Positions 9,320-17,152 of a DNA stretch of 64,000 bases are shown piece by piece. Origin of the DNA: Nocardiopsis sp. CC223A. Lineage in GTDB: Bacteria > Actinomycetota > Actinomycetes > Streptosporangiales > Streptosporangiaceae. The stretch's first letter is position 1, and every line of letters starts with the position of its first letter. The notes below the pieces were generated by a model, which saw nothing but the letters and a program-made list of their open reading frames with translations, was not told where the DNA came from and searched no databases. The position numbers were made by a program, and so were the translations under genes. The stretch covers positions 1 to 64,000 of the forward strand of contig NZ_JASFDV010000025.1 of NCBI RefSeq assembly GCF_030766825.1, written 5' to 3'.

Positions 9320-10297
9320 TCAGGGCGGTGTCCCGTAGCGGTCGGCCATCGCGGCGGCGCGGTCGCGCAGGGCGGTGCGCAGCCACCCCGGGGACAGGAC
9401 CTCCGCGTCCGCGGCCAGCCGCCACAGGGCCCACTCGGCGTGCCGGGGGTCCTGGAAGGCCACCTCCAGCCGCAGCCGGCCGTCCGCCTCCGGGGTCTCC
9501 TCCCCGCGGACGGTCAACGCGGTGCCCGCCAGCTCCTCCCGCCGCTCCGGGGCCACCAGGGCGAGCACGGCGACCTGGTCGCCGCCGGTCCGGAACCGTG
9601 TGCTGCGCTCCTGCCAGACCCGGTCCAGATCCACCCGGTCCGGCCGCCGCGCCGGTTCGTCCAGCGCCTCGGCGGCCAGGACCCGGGACAGCCGGTAGGT
9701 GCGGTCCGCGCCGGCCCTCGTGGCCAGCAGGTAGCCCTGGTCGCGCACGGTGACCAGGCCGATCGGGTCGACCGTGCGCCACTGCGGGTCCCGGCCGGCG
9801 GCCGCGTAGCGGATGCGCAGCCGGTGTCCGGCGAACACCGCGCGCCGGATCTCGGCCACCACGGCGTCGGGTACCTCCTCGGCGGCGAGCCGGCGCGCGA
9901 GCAGGTCGGTCTCCGGGTCGACGAGCAGCCGCCGGGCCGCCCCGGCCGCGGTGGCCCGGTCGCCCTCCGGCAGCGCGTCGACCACCTTGCGCATGGCCGA
10001 GGCCAGCGCCGAGCCCAGGCCGAACGCCTGCGCCCCGCGCCGCGACCCGGCGACCAGCAGGGCGAGCGCCTCGTCGTGGCTCAGACCGGTGAGCTCGGTC
10101 CGGAAACCGGGCAGGAGCGCGAAACCGCCGTGCCGACCGCGTTCGGCGTAGACCGGGACGCCCGCCGCGGACAGGGCCTCGATGTCGCGCAGCACGGTGC
10201 GCGTGGACACCTCCAGCTCACGGGCGAGCGCGGTCGCCGACAGGCGTCCGTGCCGACGCAGCAACAGCACCAGTGACACCAGCCGATCCGCGCGCAT
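9320..10297 (-). CDS. HTH-WYL domain transcriptional regulator (YafY-like)
   Basis: Regulator of 325 residues. An HTH_11-type helix-turn-helix at about 5-58 (GRLSATALARELEVSTRTVLRDIEAL) is followed by a WYL ligand-sensing domain at about 135-225 and a WCX-like C-terminus. The WYL domain is thought to bind nucleic acid or nucleotide signals. It is divergent from a small NTF2-like gene only 60 bases away, so the two probably share a control region. The near-palindrome CATGACA-N5-TGTCGTG (10319-10337) lies in that gap and could be its operator. Confidence 0.88.
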   Translation of the reverse strand: MRADRLVSLVLLLRRHGRLSATALARELEVSTRTVLRDIEALSAAGVPVYAERGRHGGFALLPGFRTELTGLSHDEALALLVAGSRRGAQAFGLGSALASAMRKVVDALPEGDRATAAGAARRLLVDPETDLLARRLAAEEVPDAVVAEIRRAVFAGHRLRIRYAAAGRDPQWRTVDPIGLVTVRDQGYLLATRAGADRTYRLSRVLAAEALDEPARRPDRVDLDRVWQERSTRFRTGGDQVAVLALVAPERREELAGTALTVRGEETPEADGRLRLEVAFQDPRHAEWALWRLAADAEVLSPGWLRTALRDRAAAMADRYGTPP

Positions 10298-10357
10298 CCG
10301 AGAACCCTACCGAAATACATGACAGAGGATGTCGTGATTCGCCGGGAGGCTGGTCGT

Positions 10358-10711
10358 ATGACGAACAAGAAAGCGGCCATCGAGCCGAACGACCTGGGCA
10401 GGTACTTCATCGAGCGCGGCAACGCGGGTGACGTCGACGGATTGGTGGCGTTGTACGAGCCGGACGCCGTGCTGGCCTTCCCGCCGGGCAGCCTTGCGAC
10501 CGGTCACGAGCAGATCCGCGCGGTGTTCGAGCGGTTCGCCGCGGCCGCGCCGGTGCTGGAGCCGGGGAAGCAGCAGCCGGCCCTGGTGAGCGGCGACCTG
10601 GCCCTGACGGTGGCCACGCAGGCCGACGGCGACGTGAGCGTCGAGATCGCCCGGCGCCGGCCGGACGGGACCTGGCTGTGGGTCGTGGACCAGCCGGCCC
10701 TGAGGTTCTGA
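10358..10711 (+). CDS. SnoaL/NTF2-like small protein
   Basis: A 117-residue alpha+beta-barrel protein of the NTF2/SnoaL-like type. The pattern YFIERGNAGDVDGLVALYEPDAVLAFPPG, then GHEQIRAVFERF and a C-terminal PDGTWLWVVDQP, is characteristic. The ATG at 10358 follows GGGAGG, so the slightly longer start at 10319 is less likely. Possibly an isomerase, hydrolase or ligand-binding protein. Divergence from the WYL regulator suggests that the regulator controls it. Followed by a very strong terminator. Confidence 0.8.
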   Translation: MTNKKAAIEPNDLGRYFIERGNAGDVDGLVALYEPDAVLAFPPGSLATGHEQIRAVFERFAAAAPVLEPGKQQPALVSGDLALTVATQADGDVSVEIARRRPDGTWLWVVDQPALRF

Positions 10712-10724
10712 CGGGGTGACGGCT

Positions 10725-10767
10725 GCGGGCCCCGCCGTCCGGTGCGGCACCGGACGGCGGGGCCCGC
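10725..10767. terminator. Strong bidirectional terminator
   Basis: Perfect 20-bp stem (10725-10744 with 10748-10767) and a 3-base loop between convergent genes ending at 10711 and 10804. Confidence 0.8.
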
Positions 10768-10803
10768 TCCGCGGGGCGGGGCCCCGGGGGCTCCGCCGGG
10801 GCG

Positions 10804-11190
10804 TCAGTAGACCAGCGGGGTGAACTGGGGGGAGGCGAAGGTCCCACCGGTGTGGAAGTCGATGCTGCGGCCGGACGGGATGCCGTACAGGGTGGTGGTC
10901 TTGGCGGGGGAGCCGGCCCAGGTCCCGCGGATGGTCACGTGGTAGGACGAGGACGCGGAGGGGATGCCGACCGAGGTGCACCGGCCGGGGCCGACCACGT
11001 AGGTGGAGAAGCCGCCGGTGTTGGAGAAGGCGGCCTTGGCCGTGTAGTCGGAGGCCACGTTGCACAGGCGGAAGGTGCCGGCCGCCGCCGCGGCCGGGGC
11101 CGCGGTTCCGACCGTGATGCCGAATGCCAGCACCAGGCCCAGGACCAGGGCCAGGGCGAGCGACTTGCCTCGGGAGAGGGCGGCTGTCAT
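10804..11190 (-). CDS. Small secreted protein of unknown function
   Basis: A 128-residue pre-protein. It has a clear Sec signal peptide (SRGK, then a long Leu/Val/Ala core, then AAPAAAAAG), leaving a mature domain of about 90 residues with two cysteines (LCNVAS and PGRCTSV), likely a disulfide. It is rich in Ser, Thr, Gly and aromatic residues. I do not recognise the family; small beta-rich extracellular proteins of this size are common in streptomycetes and Nocardiopsis. GAGGAG lies upstream of the ATG. Confidence 0.75.
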   Translation of the reverse strand: MTAALSRGKSLALALVLGLVLAFGITVGTAAPAAAAAGTFRLCNVASDYTAKAAFSNTGGFSTYVVGPGRCTSVGIPSASSSYHVTIRGTWAGSPAKTTTLYGIPSGRSIDFHTGGTFASPQFTPLVY

Positions 11191-11282
11191 GGGACTCCTC
11201 GAAGGACGGTGGGTGAGGGGCAGGGGCGCCCCGCGTCTGGGGGCGGTCCGTACTCAACCACATCCGGAGTGTCACGACTAGG

Positions 11283-11346
11283 TGTTTGTGTGGCTTTTAT
11301 TTTTTTCTGCGTGTGTTTTCTCAGGATTTCTGTTGTGTTCGTGTGG
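11283..11346. other. T/G-rich tract in intergenic region
   Basis: The 11191-11462 gap contains about 64 bases with almost no A or C on the plus strand and several T runs, in otherwise very GC-rich DNA. No coding frame or known motif was recognised. It lies upstream of both mobA and the secreted-protein gene. Confidence 0.6.
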
Positions 11347-11462
11347 TGACGTGTTCAGGGTTCCGCGGGGAGGAGAGCCTCGGCGGGCCTTCGGCGGCCC
11401 GCACCGCCCCGACCCGGACCGCCGGGGTGGAGGGAGGAGGCCGCTGGGGCCATGCTGGGGAC

Positions 11463-12011
11463 ATGAGCACTCTGGACGCGGTGATCCTCGCGGGCGGGGC
11501 GGGCACCCGCATGGGCGGCGTCGACAAGCCGGGCCTGGCCGTCGGCGGGCGCACCCTGTTGGAGCGCGTCGCGGCGGCGGTCCGCGACCACGCGCCCGGG
11601 GCGCGGATCATCGTCGTGGGCCCCGAGCGGGACTCACCGGAGGCGCTGTACGTGCGCGAGGACCCGCCCGGGTCGGGTCCGGTCCCGGCCCTGCGCGCGG
11701 GGCTGCCGCAGGTGCGGGCGGACCGGTTCGCGCTGCTCGCCGCCGACCTGCCCCACCTGACCGGGCGGCATCTGGCCCTGCTCGAACCGAACGCCGTGTT
11801 CGTCGACGCCGACGGGCGCGAGCAGTGGCTCACCGGCGTGTGGCGCACCTCCGACGTCCGCGACGCCCTGGCCGCCTACGAGGGCCGGTCCCTGCACGGC
11901 CTGCTCGGCCCGCTGGAGCCCCGGCTCGTCCCGGCGCCGGACCCGGAGGCCGTCGCCGACTGCGACACCCCCGAGGACCTGGAGCGCGCCGCCCGCCGCC
12001 TGGACGCCTGA
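11463..12011 (+). CDS. mobA: Molybdenum cofactor guanylyltransferase MobA
   Basis: A 182-residue nucleotidyltransferase with the N-terminal signature LAGGAGTRMGGVDKPGL for nucleotide binding, LLAADLPHL (metal-binding Asp) and a C-terminal DCDTPEDLE. It attaches GMP to molybdopterin for the DMSO-reductase family of enzymes. The ATG at 11463 is the natural start (STLDAVILAGGAG). The frame is open upstream through non-conserved residues. No molybdoenzyme gene is in the window, but moaA is nearby. Confidence 0.85.
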   Translation: MSTLDAVILAGGAGTRMGGVDKPGLAVGGRTLLERVAAAVRDHAPGARIIVVGPERDSPEALYVREDPPGSGPVPALRAGLPQVRADRFALLAADLPHLTGRHLALLEPNAVFVDADGREQWLTGVWRTSDVRDALAAYEGRSLHGLLGPLEPRLVPAPDPEAVADCDTPEDLERAARRLDA

Positions 12012-12020
12012 CGCCGGACC

Positions 12021-12348
12021 GCCGCCACGGGGATCGGGGTCTCCCCGCCGTGCGGGCCGTGTCGTCGCGGCACGTCCGCCGTCGCGGCCCGGACCTGGGA
12101 CGGCCATGCCCGGCGGTGCGCGGCCGCCTGCCCCGTCCGTGGTTCCGGCGGTCCCGGACTTGCGCAACGCCCGTCCGGTCCCCCGCCGCCACGGGGGTCG
12201 GGGTCTCCCCGCCGTGCGGGCCGTGTCGTCGCGGCACGTCCGCCCTCGCGGGCCGGACCTGGGACGGCCATGCCCGGCGGTGCGCGGCCGCCTGCCCCGT
12301 CCGTGGTTCCGGCGGTCCCGGACTTGCGCAACGCCCGTCCGGTCCCCC
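12021..12348. repeat. Two-copy tandem duplication, 164-bp unit
   Basis: Bases 12021-12184 and 12185-12348 are near-identical direct copies, with only a few substitutions. They fill the gap between mobA and the next gene. Each copy contains TTGCGCAA near its right end. Confidence 0.9.
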
Positions 12349-12395
12349 ATCATGAGCGCCATGACGATCAGGAAGGGCGGAATCCGCCCGGGCCG

Positions 12396-15300
12396 TTGAG
12401 CCCCACCGAGCCGACGCGGGCGTCGGCCACCCACCTTCTGTCCACCGTCGAACCCCTCTCCTGCGCCGCGCGGACGCACGCCCTGACGGGCTTCGCCCGC
12501 CGACACGCGGGAACCCCGGAACTCTCCGCGGTCGTCCGCGACCTTGAGGATTTCGTCCGGGACTCCGGGTTCGCCCCGCACGCCCAACGGGCGTTCGCCT
12601 CCCACCTGGCCCTGGTGTCCCGCGACCTCGACGCGGTCGCCCGCCACCTCGCCTCACCCCACCCGGACCTGCGCCGCGCCGCCCTGCGCGCCGTGCGCAC
12701 GCTCCCGGTCCCGGACGAGGCGGTGCCCCCCGTCCTGCACGACGCGCCCACCGGGCTGCGCCGCGCCCTCTACCGCACCCTGTTCCACGCCCGCCGCCCG
12801 GCCCTGGCCGACCGGCTGCTGCCCACCGTCCGCCGCGACCACGGCGCCCCCGAGGCCGCCGTCCTCCTCCCCGCCTGCTCCGTGCAGGCCGTCGCCGACC
12901 ACCTGCCCGACCTCGCCCACGCGGTCGGGTCCTGGAGCAGGCTCGCCCGCCGCCACCCCGACACCCTCGTCGCGTACCTGCGCACCCTGGGCGACGAGCC
13001 GGTGCGGCGGGCCCTGCTCGCCCTCGACCCGATCCGCCCGGCCGCGGTCGCCGAGCTCGCCTCCGGGAACGAGCGTTGGCGGCCGCACCACTACCCGCAC
13101 GCCGCCCGCACCAGGGACGGGAACGACGAACGCTTCTACCCCTCCCGGTACCCGGTGACGCCCTACGGCGACCGCAGCGTCCGCTCCCTGCACCGGGCCA
13201 TGCGCATGTTCCCGGAACGGGCCCGTCCGGTGCTGCGCGCCATGGAACCCGGGACGCGTGCGCGTCACCTGGAGCGTTTCTTCGCGGACCACCACCGTCT
13301 TCCGTTCCGCGTGATCCTGGCCCACCTCGACCTGTGCCCCCGCGAGGCGGCCGAACGGCGGGCACGGGTCGTCCTGGCCGAGATCCGCCGCGACCAGCGG
13401 TGGCAGCACCGGCACGGCGATCCCCACCTGGACCTGGACGCCCTCGCCTTCCTGCCCTACGCCGAGGTCGCGGACACGCTCGCCGACGCCGCCGCCTCCG
13501 GTGACGCGGCGCGCCGGGCCCGCGGTCTGGCCGCACTGGTCACCGCGGCGGGCCGTACGGGGGACCCGGCACTGCTCGCCGACGTCCTGCTCACCCGGGC
13601 GGACCGGGCGCGCGCCGAACGCGATCCGGTGCGCCGGGCGCTGCTGCGTTCGGTGGCCGGCCTCCCGGTACCCCTGCTCGGGCAGGCGCTCCCGGCCCTG
13701 GAACGGCTGCTCGTCCACACCGTCCAGAGCCGTGACGCGGGCGAGGACACCCGCCGGGCGTTGCGGGACATCGCGATCCGCCTGCTGCGCCACCCGGATT
13801 CCGGAGCGGAGGCCCGCTCGTGGGCCCTGGACGTGTACGTCCGCCTGGTCGAGCGGTTCGGCCGGGACGGTCCGGGCCGGGTCGGGCGGCCCCGCAGCAA
13901 CCCGCCGTGGTGGGCCGGACGGCGCTGGAACACCCCGACCGATCTCGAACCCCACCTGGACCAGGTGCTGCCCGCCGGGGCGGAGACCGAGCTGTACCGG
14001 CGGCTGGCCCCGGTGCTGGACGCGGCCCGCGCCCGCGGCGAGCACACCTCCACCGTTCTGGTGGCCGCAGACCTGGGCCGCCGGATCCGGAACCTGCCGG
14101 AGCTGCGCGCACACCTGCGTTCGGCGGTGCTGGAGGCCGAGCACCGGGCGGTGGCGAACACCGCGGCCCGGCTCTACCTGTCCGGTCCGGACGCCGCCGC
14201 CAGGGCGCGGGACCTGGTCGAGGCCGCCCCGGACACCGTCGGGCTGCCGAGGGTCTGGCCCCTGCTGCTCCGCTCGCAGCCCACCGACACCGTGCTGGCG
14301 TCCCTGGCGGCCGCCGACCCCTCCCGGGTCCCGGCCCCGGACCGGCGCGCGGCCCGCCACCTGCCGGCCCGCCTGACCGCGGCCCTGGCCGACCGCCTGG
14401 CGGACATCGCGGCCGACCCGGCCGCCGGGACCGTCGAACGGGAACGCGCCCTGCTCCGGCTGGGTGACCTGCCCCGCACGATGCACCGGCTGCGGCCCTA
14501 CCTGAAAGGCGAGGACATCGTGCTGCGCGAGGCCGCGCTGTCCGCCCTGGGCCGCAGCGGCGACCGGACCCTGGACCTGATCCTGCGGGGTGCGGACGGG
14601 CCGCAGTCGCGGGCGGCCGGGCCGGCGCTGTCACGCCAGGCCCTGGCCGCGTCGCCGACGGAGCTCGGACCGGCCCTGGCCGACACCCTCCTGGGTCCGG
14701 CCAAGGTCACCGTCCGCAAGGCGGCGGCGCGCCTGCTCGGGCACCACCGGCCCCCGGGCGCGGTCGGACACCTGGTCCGCGCGCTGGACACCGAGGAACT
14801 GCACCGCGACGTGCGCGCCGCGGTGGTGGGCGCCCTGGTCCGCTGCCTGGACGACCCGGCGGCGCTCCCGGCACTGGCCCGGCACGCCCCGTCCTTCACC
14901 GAGGCCGAACTGCACCTGGCCCTGCTCGCCCCGGGGCTGTCGCGCTGCCCGCCCGAGCACCGGGCGGCCATGGCGGCCCTGGTCGGCGGCCTGCCAGAAC
15001 CGGATACGCACCACTGGCGGCTGGAGCAGTGGACGGCCCGCTGGCTGCCCTGGGGCGAGCCGCGGGCCGTCGACGCGGTCATCGACGCGCTGTGCGACAT
15101 GGGCGTGCCCTTCGCCGGGCCGCAGGCGGAGATCCTGGCTTTGTGGGGCCGGGGCATCGCCCTGGAGCGCCGGGCCGAGGTGTTCGGCCGCCTGCTCGAC
15201 CTCGTCCCGGCCGACGGTCCGCCCGTCCCGGCCCCGAGGGGGGAGGACACCCCGCACCGCCGGCTGCTCTCCCTGCTCCAGCGCTCCGAGGCGGTGATCC

Positions 15301-15782
15301 GGAACCGGTCGGCGGCCGACCGCCGGGCGGCCGAGGTCCTGGATCTGCTGGAGTCCCGCGACGAGTACGCGACCGAGGCGGCGCGCATCATCGTGGAGCG
15401 GATGCGCGAAACGGCCCAGAAGGAGGACGTGCGTCCGGAGGTGTTCGTGGGGCTCGTGCTGCGGTACCTGCGCACGGCCGATCGACGCGGGCGGTTCGGC
15501 CGGGAGGACGCGGAGGCGTTCGCGGGGGCGCTGTTCGACCGGTACGGCCGGCCCCCGGTCGAGGACGGGACCGTGGCCGGGATCTGTGCGGGACTCCTGG
15601 ACGCGGCCGCCCGCGAGGATCCGCCGCTCAGGGAGCGGGCGGGATGGGCCACGCTGGCCGTGGTCGAACGGGCGACCCGGTACCACGGCTGGGCGGACCC
15701 CTGGCCCGCGCTGCTCACCCGCGTCGCGGAGCTGGGCGACCCCGCCCTGCGCGCCGCCGCCCGGCGCCTGGCCGCCGACTGA
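12396..15782 (+). CDS. Large HEAT-like alpha-helical repeat protein
   Basis: About 1128 residues, made almost entirely of Leu/Ala/Arg-rich helical pairs such as DLRRAALRAVRTLPVPDEAVP and VRKAAARLLGHHRPPGAVGHLVRAL, the pattern of HEAT/ARM solenoids. No catalytic motif or membrane segment is visible. Similar very long solenoid proteins of unknown function occur in streptomycetes. The start is uncertain: the TTG at 12396 fits the homologous region (LLSTVEPL) and overlaps the stop of a short frame (TTGA). The open frame continues upstream into the duplicated repeat, which is unlikely to be translated. Probably a protein-binding scaffold. Confidence 0.75.
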   Translation: MSPTEPTRASATHLLSTVEPLSCAARTHALTGFARRHAGTPELSAVVRDLEDFVRDSGFAPHAQRAFASHLALVSRDLDAVARHLASPHPDLRRAALRAVRTLPVPDEAVPPVLHDAPTGLRRALYRTLFHARRPALADRLLPTVRRDHGAPEAAVLLPACSVQAVADHLPDLAHAVGSWSRLARRHPDTLVAYLRTLGDEPVRRALLALDPIRPAAVAELASGNERWRPHHYPHAARTRDGNDERFYPSRYPVTPYGDRSVRSLHRAMRMFPERARPVLRAMEPGTRARHLERFFADHHRLPFRVILAHLDLCPREAAERRARVVLAEIRRDQRWQHRHGDPHLDLDALAFLPYAEVADTLADAAASGDAARRARGLAALVTAAGRTGDPALLADVLLTRADRARAERDPVRRALLRSVAGLPVPLLGQALPALERLLVHTVQSRDAGEDTRRALRDIAIRLLRHPDSGAEARSWALDVYVRLVERFGRDGPGRVGRPRSNPPWWAGRRWNTPTDLEPHLDQVLPAGAETELYRRLAPVLDAARARGEHTSTVLVAADLGRRIRNLPELRAHLRSAVLEAEHRAVANTAARLYLSGPDAAARARDLVEAAPDTVGLPRVWPLLLRSQPTDTVLASLAAADPSRVPAPDRRAARHLPARLTAALADRLADIAADPAAGTVERERALLRLGDLPRTMHRLRPYLKGEDIVLREAALSALGRSGDRTLDLILRGADGPQSRAAGPALSRQALAASPTELGPALADTLLGPAKVTVRKAAARLLGHHRPPGAVGHLVRALDTEELHRDVRAAVVGALVRCLDDPAALPALARHAPSFTEAELHLALLAPGLSRCPPEHRAAMAALVGGLPEPDTHHWRLEQWTARWLPWGEPRAVDAVIDALCDMGVPFAGPQAEILALWGRGIALERRAEVFGRLLDLVPADGPPVPAPRGEDTPHRRLLSLLQRSEAVIRNRSAADRRAAEVLDLLESRDEYATEAARIIVERMRETAQKEDVRPEVFVGLVLRYLRTADRRGRFGREDAEAFAGALFDRYGRPPVEDGTVAGICAGLLDAAAREDPPLRERAGWATLAVVERATRYHGWADPWPALLTRVAELGDPALRAAARRLAAD

Positions 15783-15977
15783 CCCGCTCGCCGTCGACCG
15801 TTGTCCACAGGCCACGCGAGCGGATGGCGGGCCGTGGCGGTGGTGGCCGAGAATGGATGCGGGGGTGCCGTGTCGCGTCGGTGCAGAGGCACGGCGCCCC
15901 CGAATCGACGGTACTCCGCCCGCTGCGCGCCCGCCGCCGGATCCTCACGGCCTGTGGACGACGCACGGGGTCGGGGG

Positions 15978-16196
15978 TCAGTCCCTCATTTCGTCGAGGG
16001 GGAGGGTCTCGCGCAGGAAGCCGCGCAACCGGAGGAAGTTCTCCAGGTAGGCGCGGTGCTCGTCGCAGGCGGTCCACACCTTGCGCCGGTCCGGGGTGTG
16101 GACCTTGGGGTTGTTCCACACCAGGGCCCACACCGCCGCGTCGCGGCAGTCGCGCCGCGAGCAGATCACGGTCTCGGCCCGTTCGGAATCACCCAT
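15978..16196 (-). CDS. Conserved small Cys-containing actinobacterial protein
   Basis: A 72-residue protein with CSRRDC near the N-terminus and C..H in TACDEHRAYL, a possible zinc site of CxxxxC...CxxH type. The string WALVWNNPKVHTPDRRK is typical of a widespread actinobacterial family that is sometimes mislabelled as acetone-related; the true function is unknown. The ATG at 16196 matches the family start. The longer frame to 16421 would cover an RNA-like hairpin array and is rejected. It lies just downstream of that small-RNA candidate on the same strand. Confidence 0.8.
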   Translation of the reverse strand: MGDSERAETVICSRRDCRDAAVWALVWNNPKVHTPDRRKVWTACDEHRAYLENFLRLRGFLRETLPLDEMRD

Positions 16197-16264
16197 GCTG
16201 CCCCCGATGAAGAAAAGCGGATCGCCCGATGGACGGGCGGCAACGGCAGGGTAGGGGAACCGGG

Positions 16265-16384
16265 CCGGAGAAGACAAAGGCGACGCCGGGTGGCTACGGG
16301 GGCAAACCACCCGGCGTCGCATGCGATGTTCCGACGGGGGCTCGAAACATCGTCCCGCGCTCCGACGGGGGACCGGAGCGCCAA
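16265..16384 (-). ncRNA. Three-hairpin small RNA with CCCCCG loops (6C-like)
   Basis: On the minus strand three successive hairpins each expose a loop with CCCCCG. Hairpin 1: 8-bp stem (16381-16374 with 16364-16357), loop GTCCCCCGT. Hairpin 2: 7-bp stem (16352-16346 with 16330-16324) plus an inner 3-bp stem, loop GCCCCCG. Hairpin 3: perfect 14-bp stem (16320-16307 with 16293-16280), loop TTTGCCCCCGTAG, followed by CTTTGTCTTC as an intrinsic terminator. TTGACG (16421-16416) and TGTACATT about 18-20 bases on form a plausible promoter. Actinobacterial 6C RNA has C-rich hairpin loops, usually with six or more C; here there are five. Confidence 0.65.
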
Positions 16385-16730
16385 GACCCAATGTACACCG
16401 CCACCCCCGGGGGTACGTCAAGAGTCAGTTACGACGTTGTCTCGGGAGAGTCCCGGCGAGTGAAGGTCTTAAATACCAGGTCAGGGCTTATATGCCTATT
16501 TTGTGAGGGATGCGGGAGCGTGACGGAGGAGACGTCCGTGCCTTCCTGGTCACGGAAATCCCAACAGGGCCCAAAGTCCTTATCCGTACCCGGTCAAGCG
16601 TCGCTTCCGTTCCCTTCTCCGGTGCGGCGGGCGAGAACGGGGCCGGTGTGGCGGGCGGTGAATGTGGGGAGGCAGGTGAGCGGGGGCGGGCCCGCGGGGC
16701 CGCGCGCAACCGATCAGTCAGGGGGTCCAC
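16385..16730. other. Intergenic region between small RNA and dodecin genes
   Basis: No coding frame is credible. The left end carries the putative minus-strand small-RNA promoter. The middle (about 16465-16505) is AT-rich for this genome and could hold the dodecin promoter. Nothing else was recognised. Confidence 0.45.
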
Positions 16731-16949
16731 ATGTCCGGCCACACCTACCGGGTCACCGAGATCGTCGGCACGTCGCCCGACGGGGTCACCGAGGCGATCA
16801 ACAACGGGATCGAACGGGCGTCGAGCACGCTGCGCGGGCTCGACTGGTTCGAGGTCACCGAGATCCGCGGCCACATCGAGGACGGTGGCGTCGCGCACTT
16901 CCAGGTGGGCCTCAAGGTCGGTTTCCGCTTGGAGGAACCGCAGGGCTAG
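16731..16949 (+). CDS. Dodecin (flavin-binding protein)
   Basis: A 72-residue protein matching dodecin along its full length: HTYRVTEIVGTSPDGVTEAI, then GLDWFEVTEIRGHI with the tryptophan that stacks on flavin, and a closing FQVGLKVGFRLE. Dodecins form 12-subunit shells that store or buffer FMN/riboflavin in the cytoplasm. The TAG stop is supplied by the edge of a short inverted-repeat element inserted at its 3' end, so the final residues after EE may differ from relatives. Confidence 0.93.
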   Translation: MSGHTYRVTEIVGTSPDGVTEAINNGIERASSTLRGLDWFEVTEIRGHIEDGGVAHFQVGLKVGFRLEEPQG

Positions 16950-17052
16950 GGTGTGCTCGGCGGACGCCTTCGTGTGTCTCGGCGCTCGCGCCGAGTGCGG
17001 GGAACGGTCGCGAGGCGGCCTCCCCCGGCATGATCCGCCGAACACGTCCTAG
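16946..17052. mobile_element. MITE-like element, copy 1
   Basis: A 99-bp non-coding core flanked by CTAG on both sides (16946-16949, 17049-17052), fitting a YTAR target duplication as in the IS5 group. Left end GGTGTGCTCGGCGGA, right end (inverted) GACGTGTTCGGCGGA. An internal hairpin CTCGGCGC...GCGCCGAG is shared with the copy at 25514. No transposase is encoded. Confidence 0.75.
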
Positions 17053-17093
17053 GCGCAATGACCTGACAGGTCAGGTCCCGGCCGAGCGTCGGC

Positions 17094-17130
17094 GGGGCCG
17101 GGCCGGGGGAGTCGTCCCCGGCCCGGCCCC
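17094..17130. terminator. Hairpin terminator after peptidase gene
   Basis: Perfect 15-bp stem (17094-17108 with 17116-17130), 7-base loop, downstream of the minus-strand gene ending at 17153. A smaller perfect repeat ACCTGAC-AG-GTCAGGT lies at 17061-17076. Confidence 0.7.
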
Positions 17131-17152
17131 GCTCCGTGTCGGTCGGTGCCGG

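Noticed and set aside
12354-12399. Fifteen-codon leader peptide (MSAMTIRKGG) overlapping the TTG of the HEAT-like gene
   Set aside because: Possible, but there is no ribosome site and no regulatory amino-acid run, so it is not listed as a gene.
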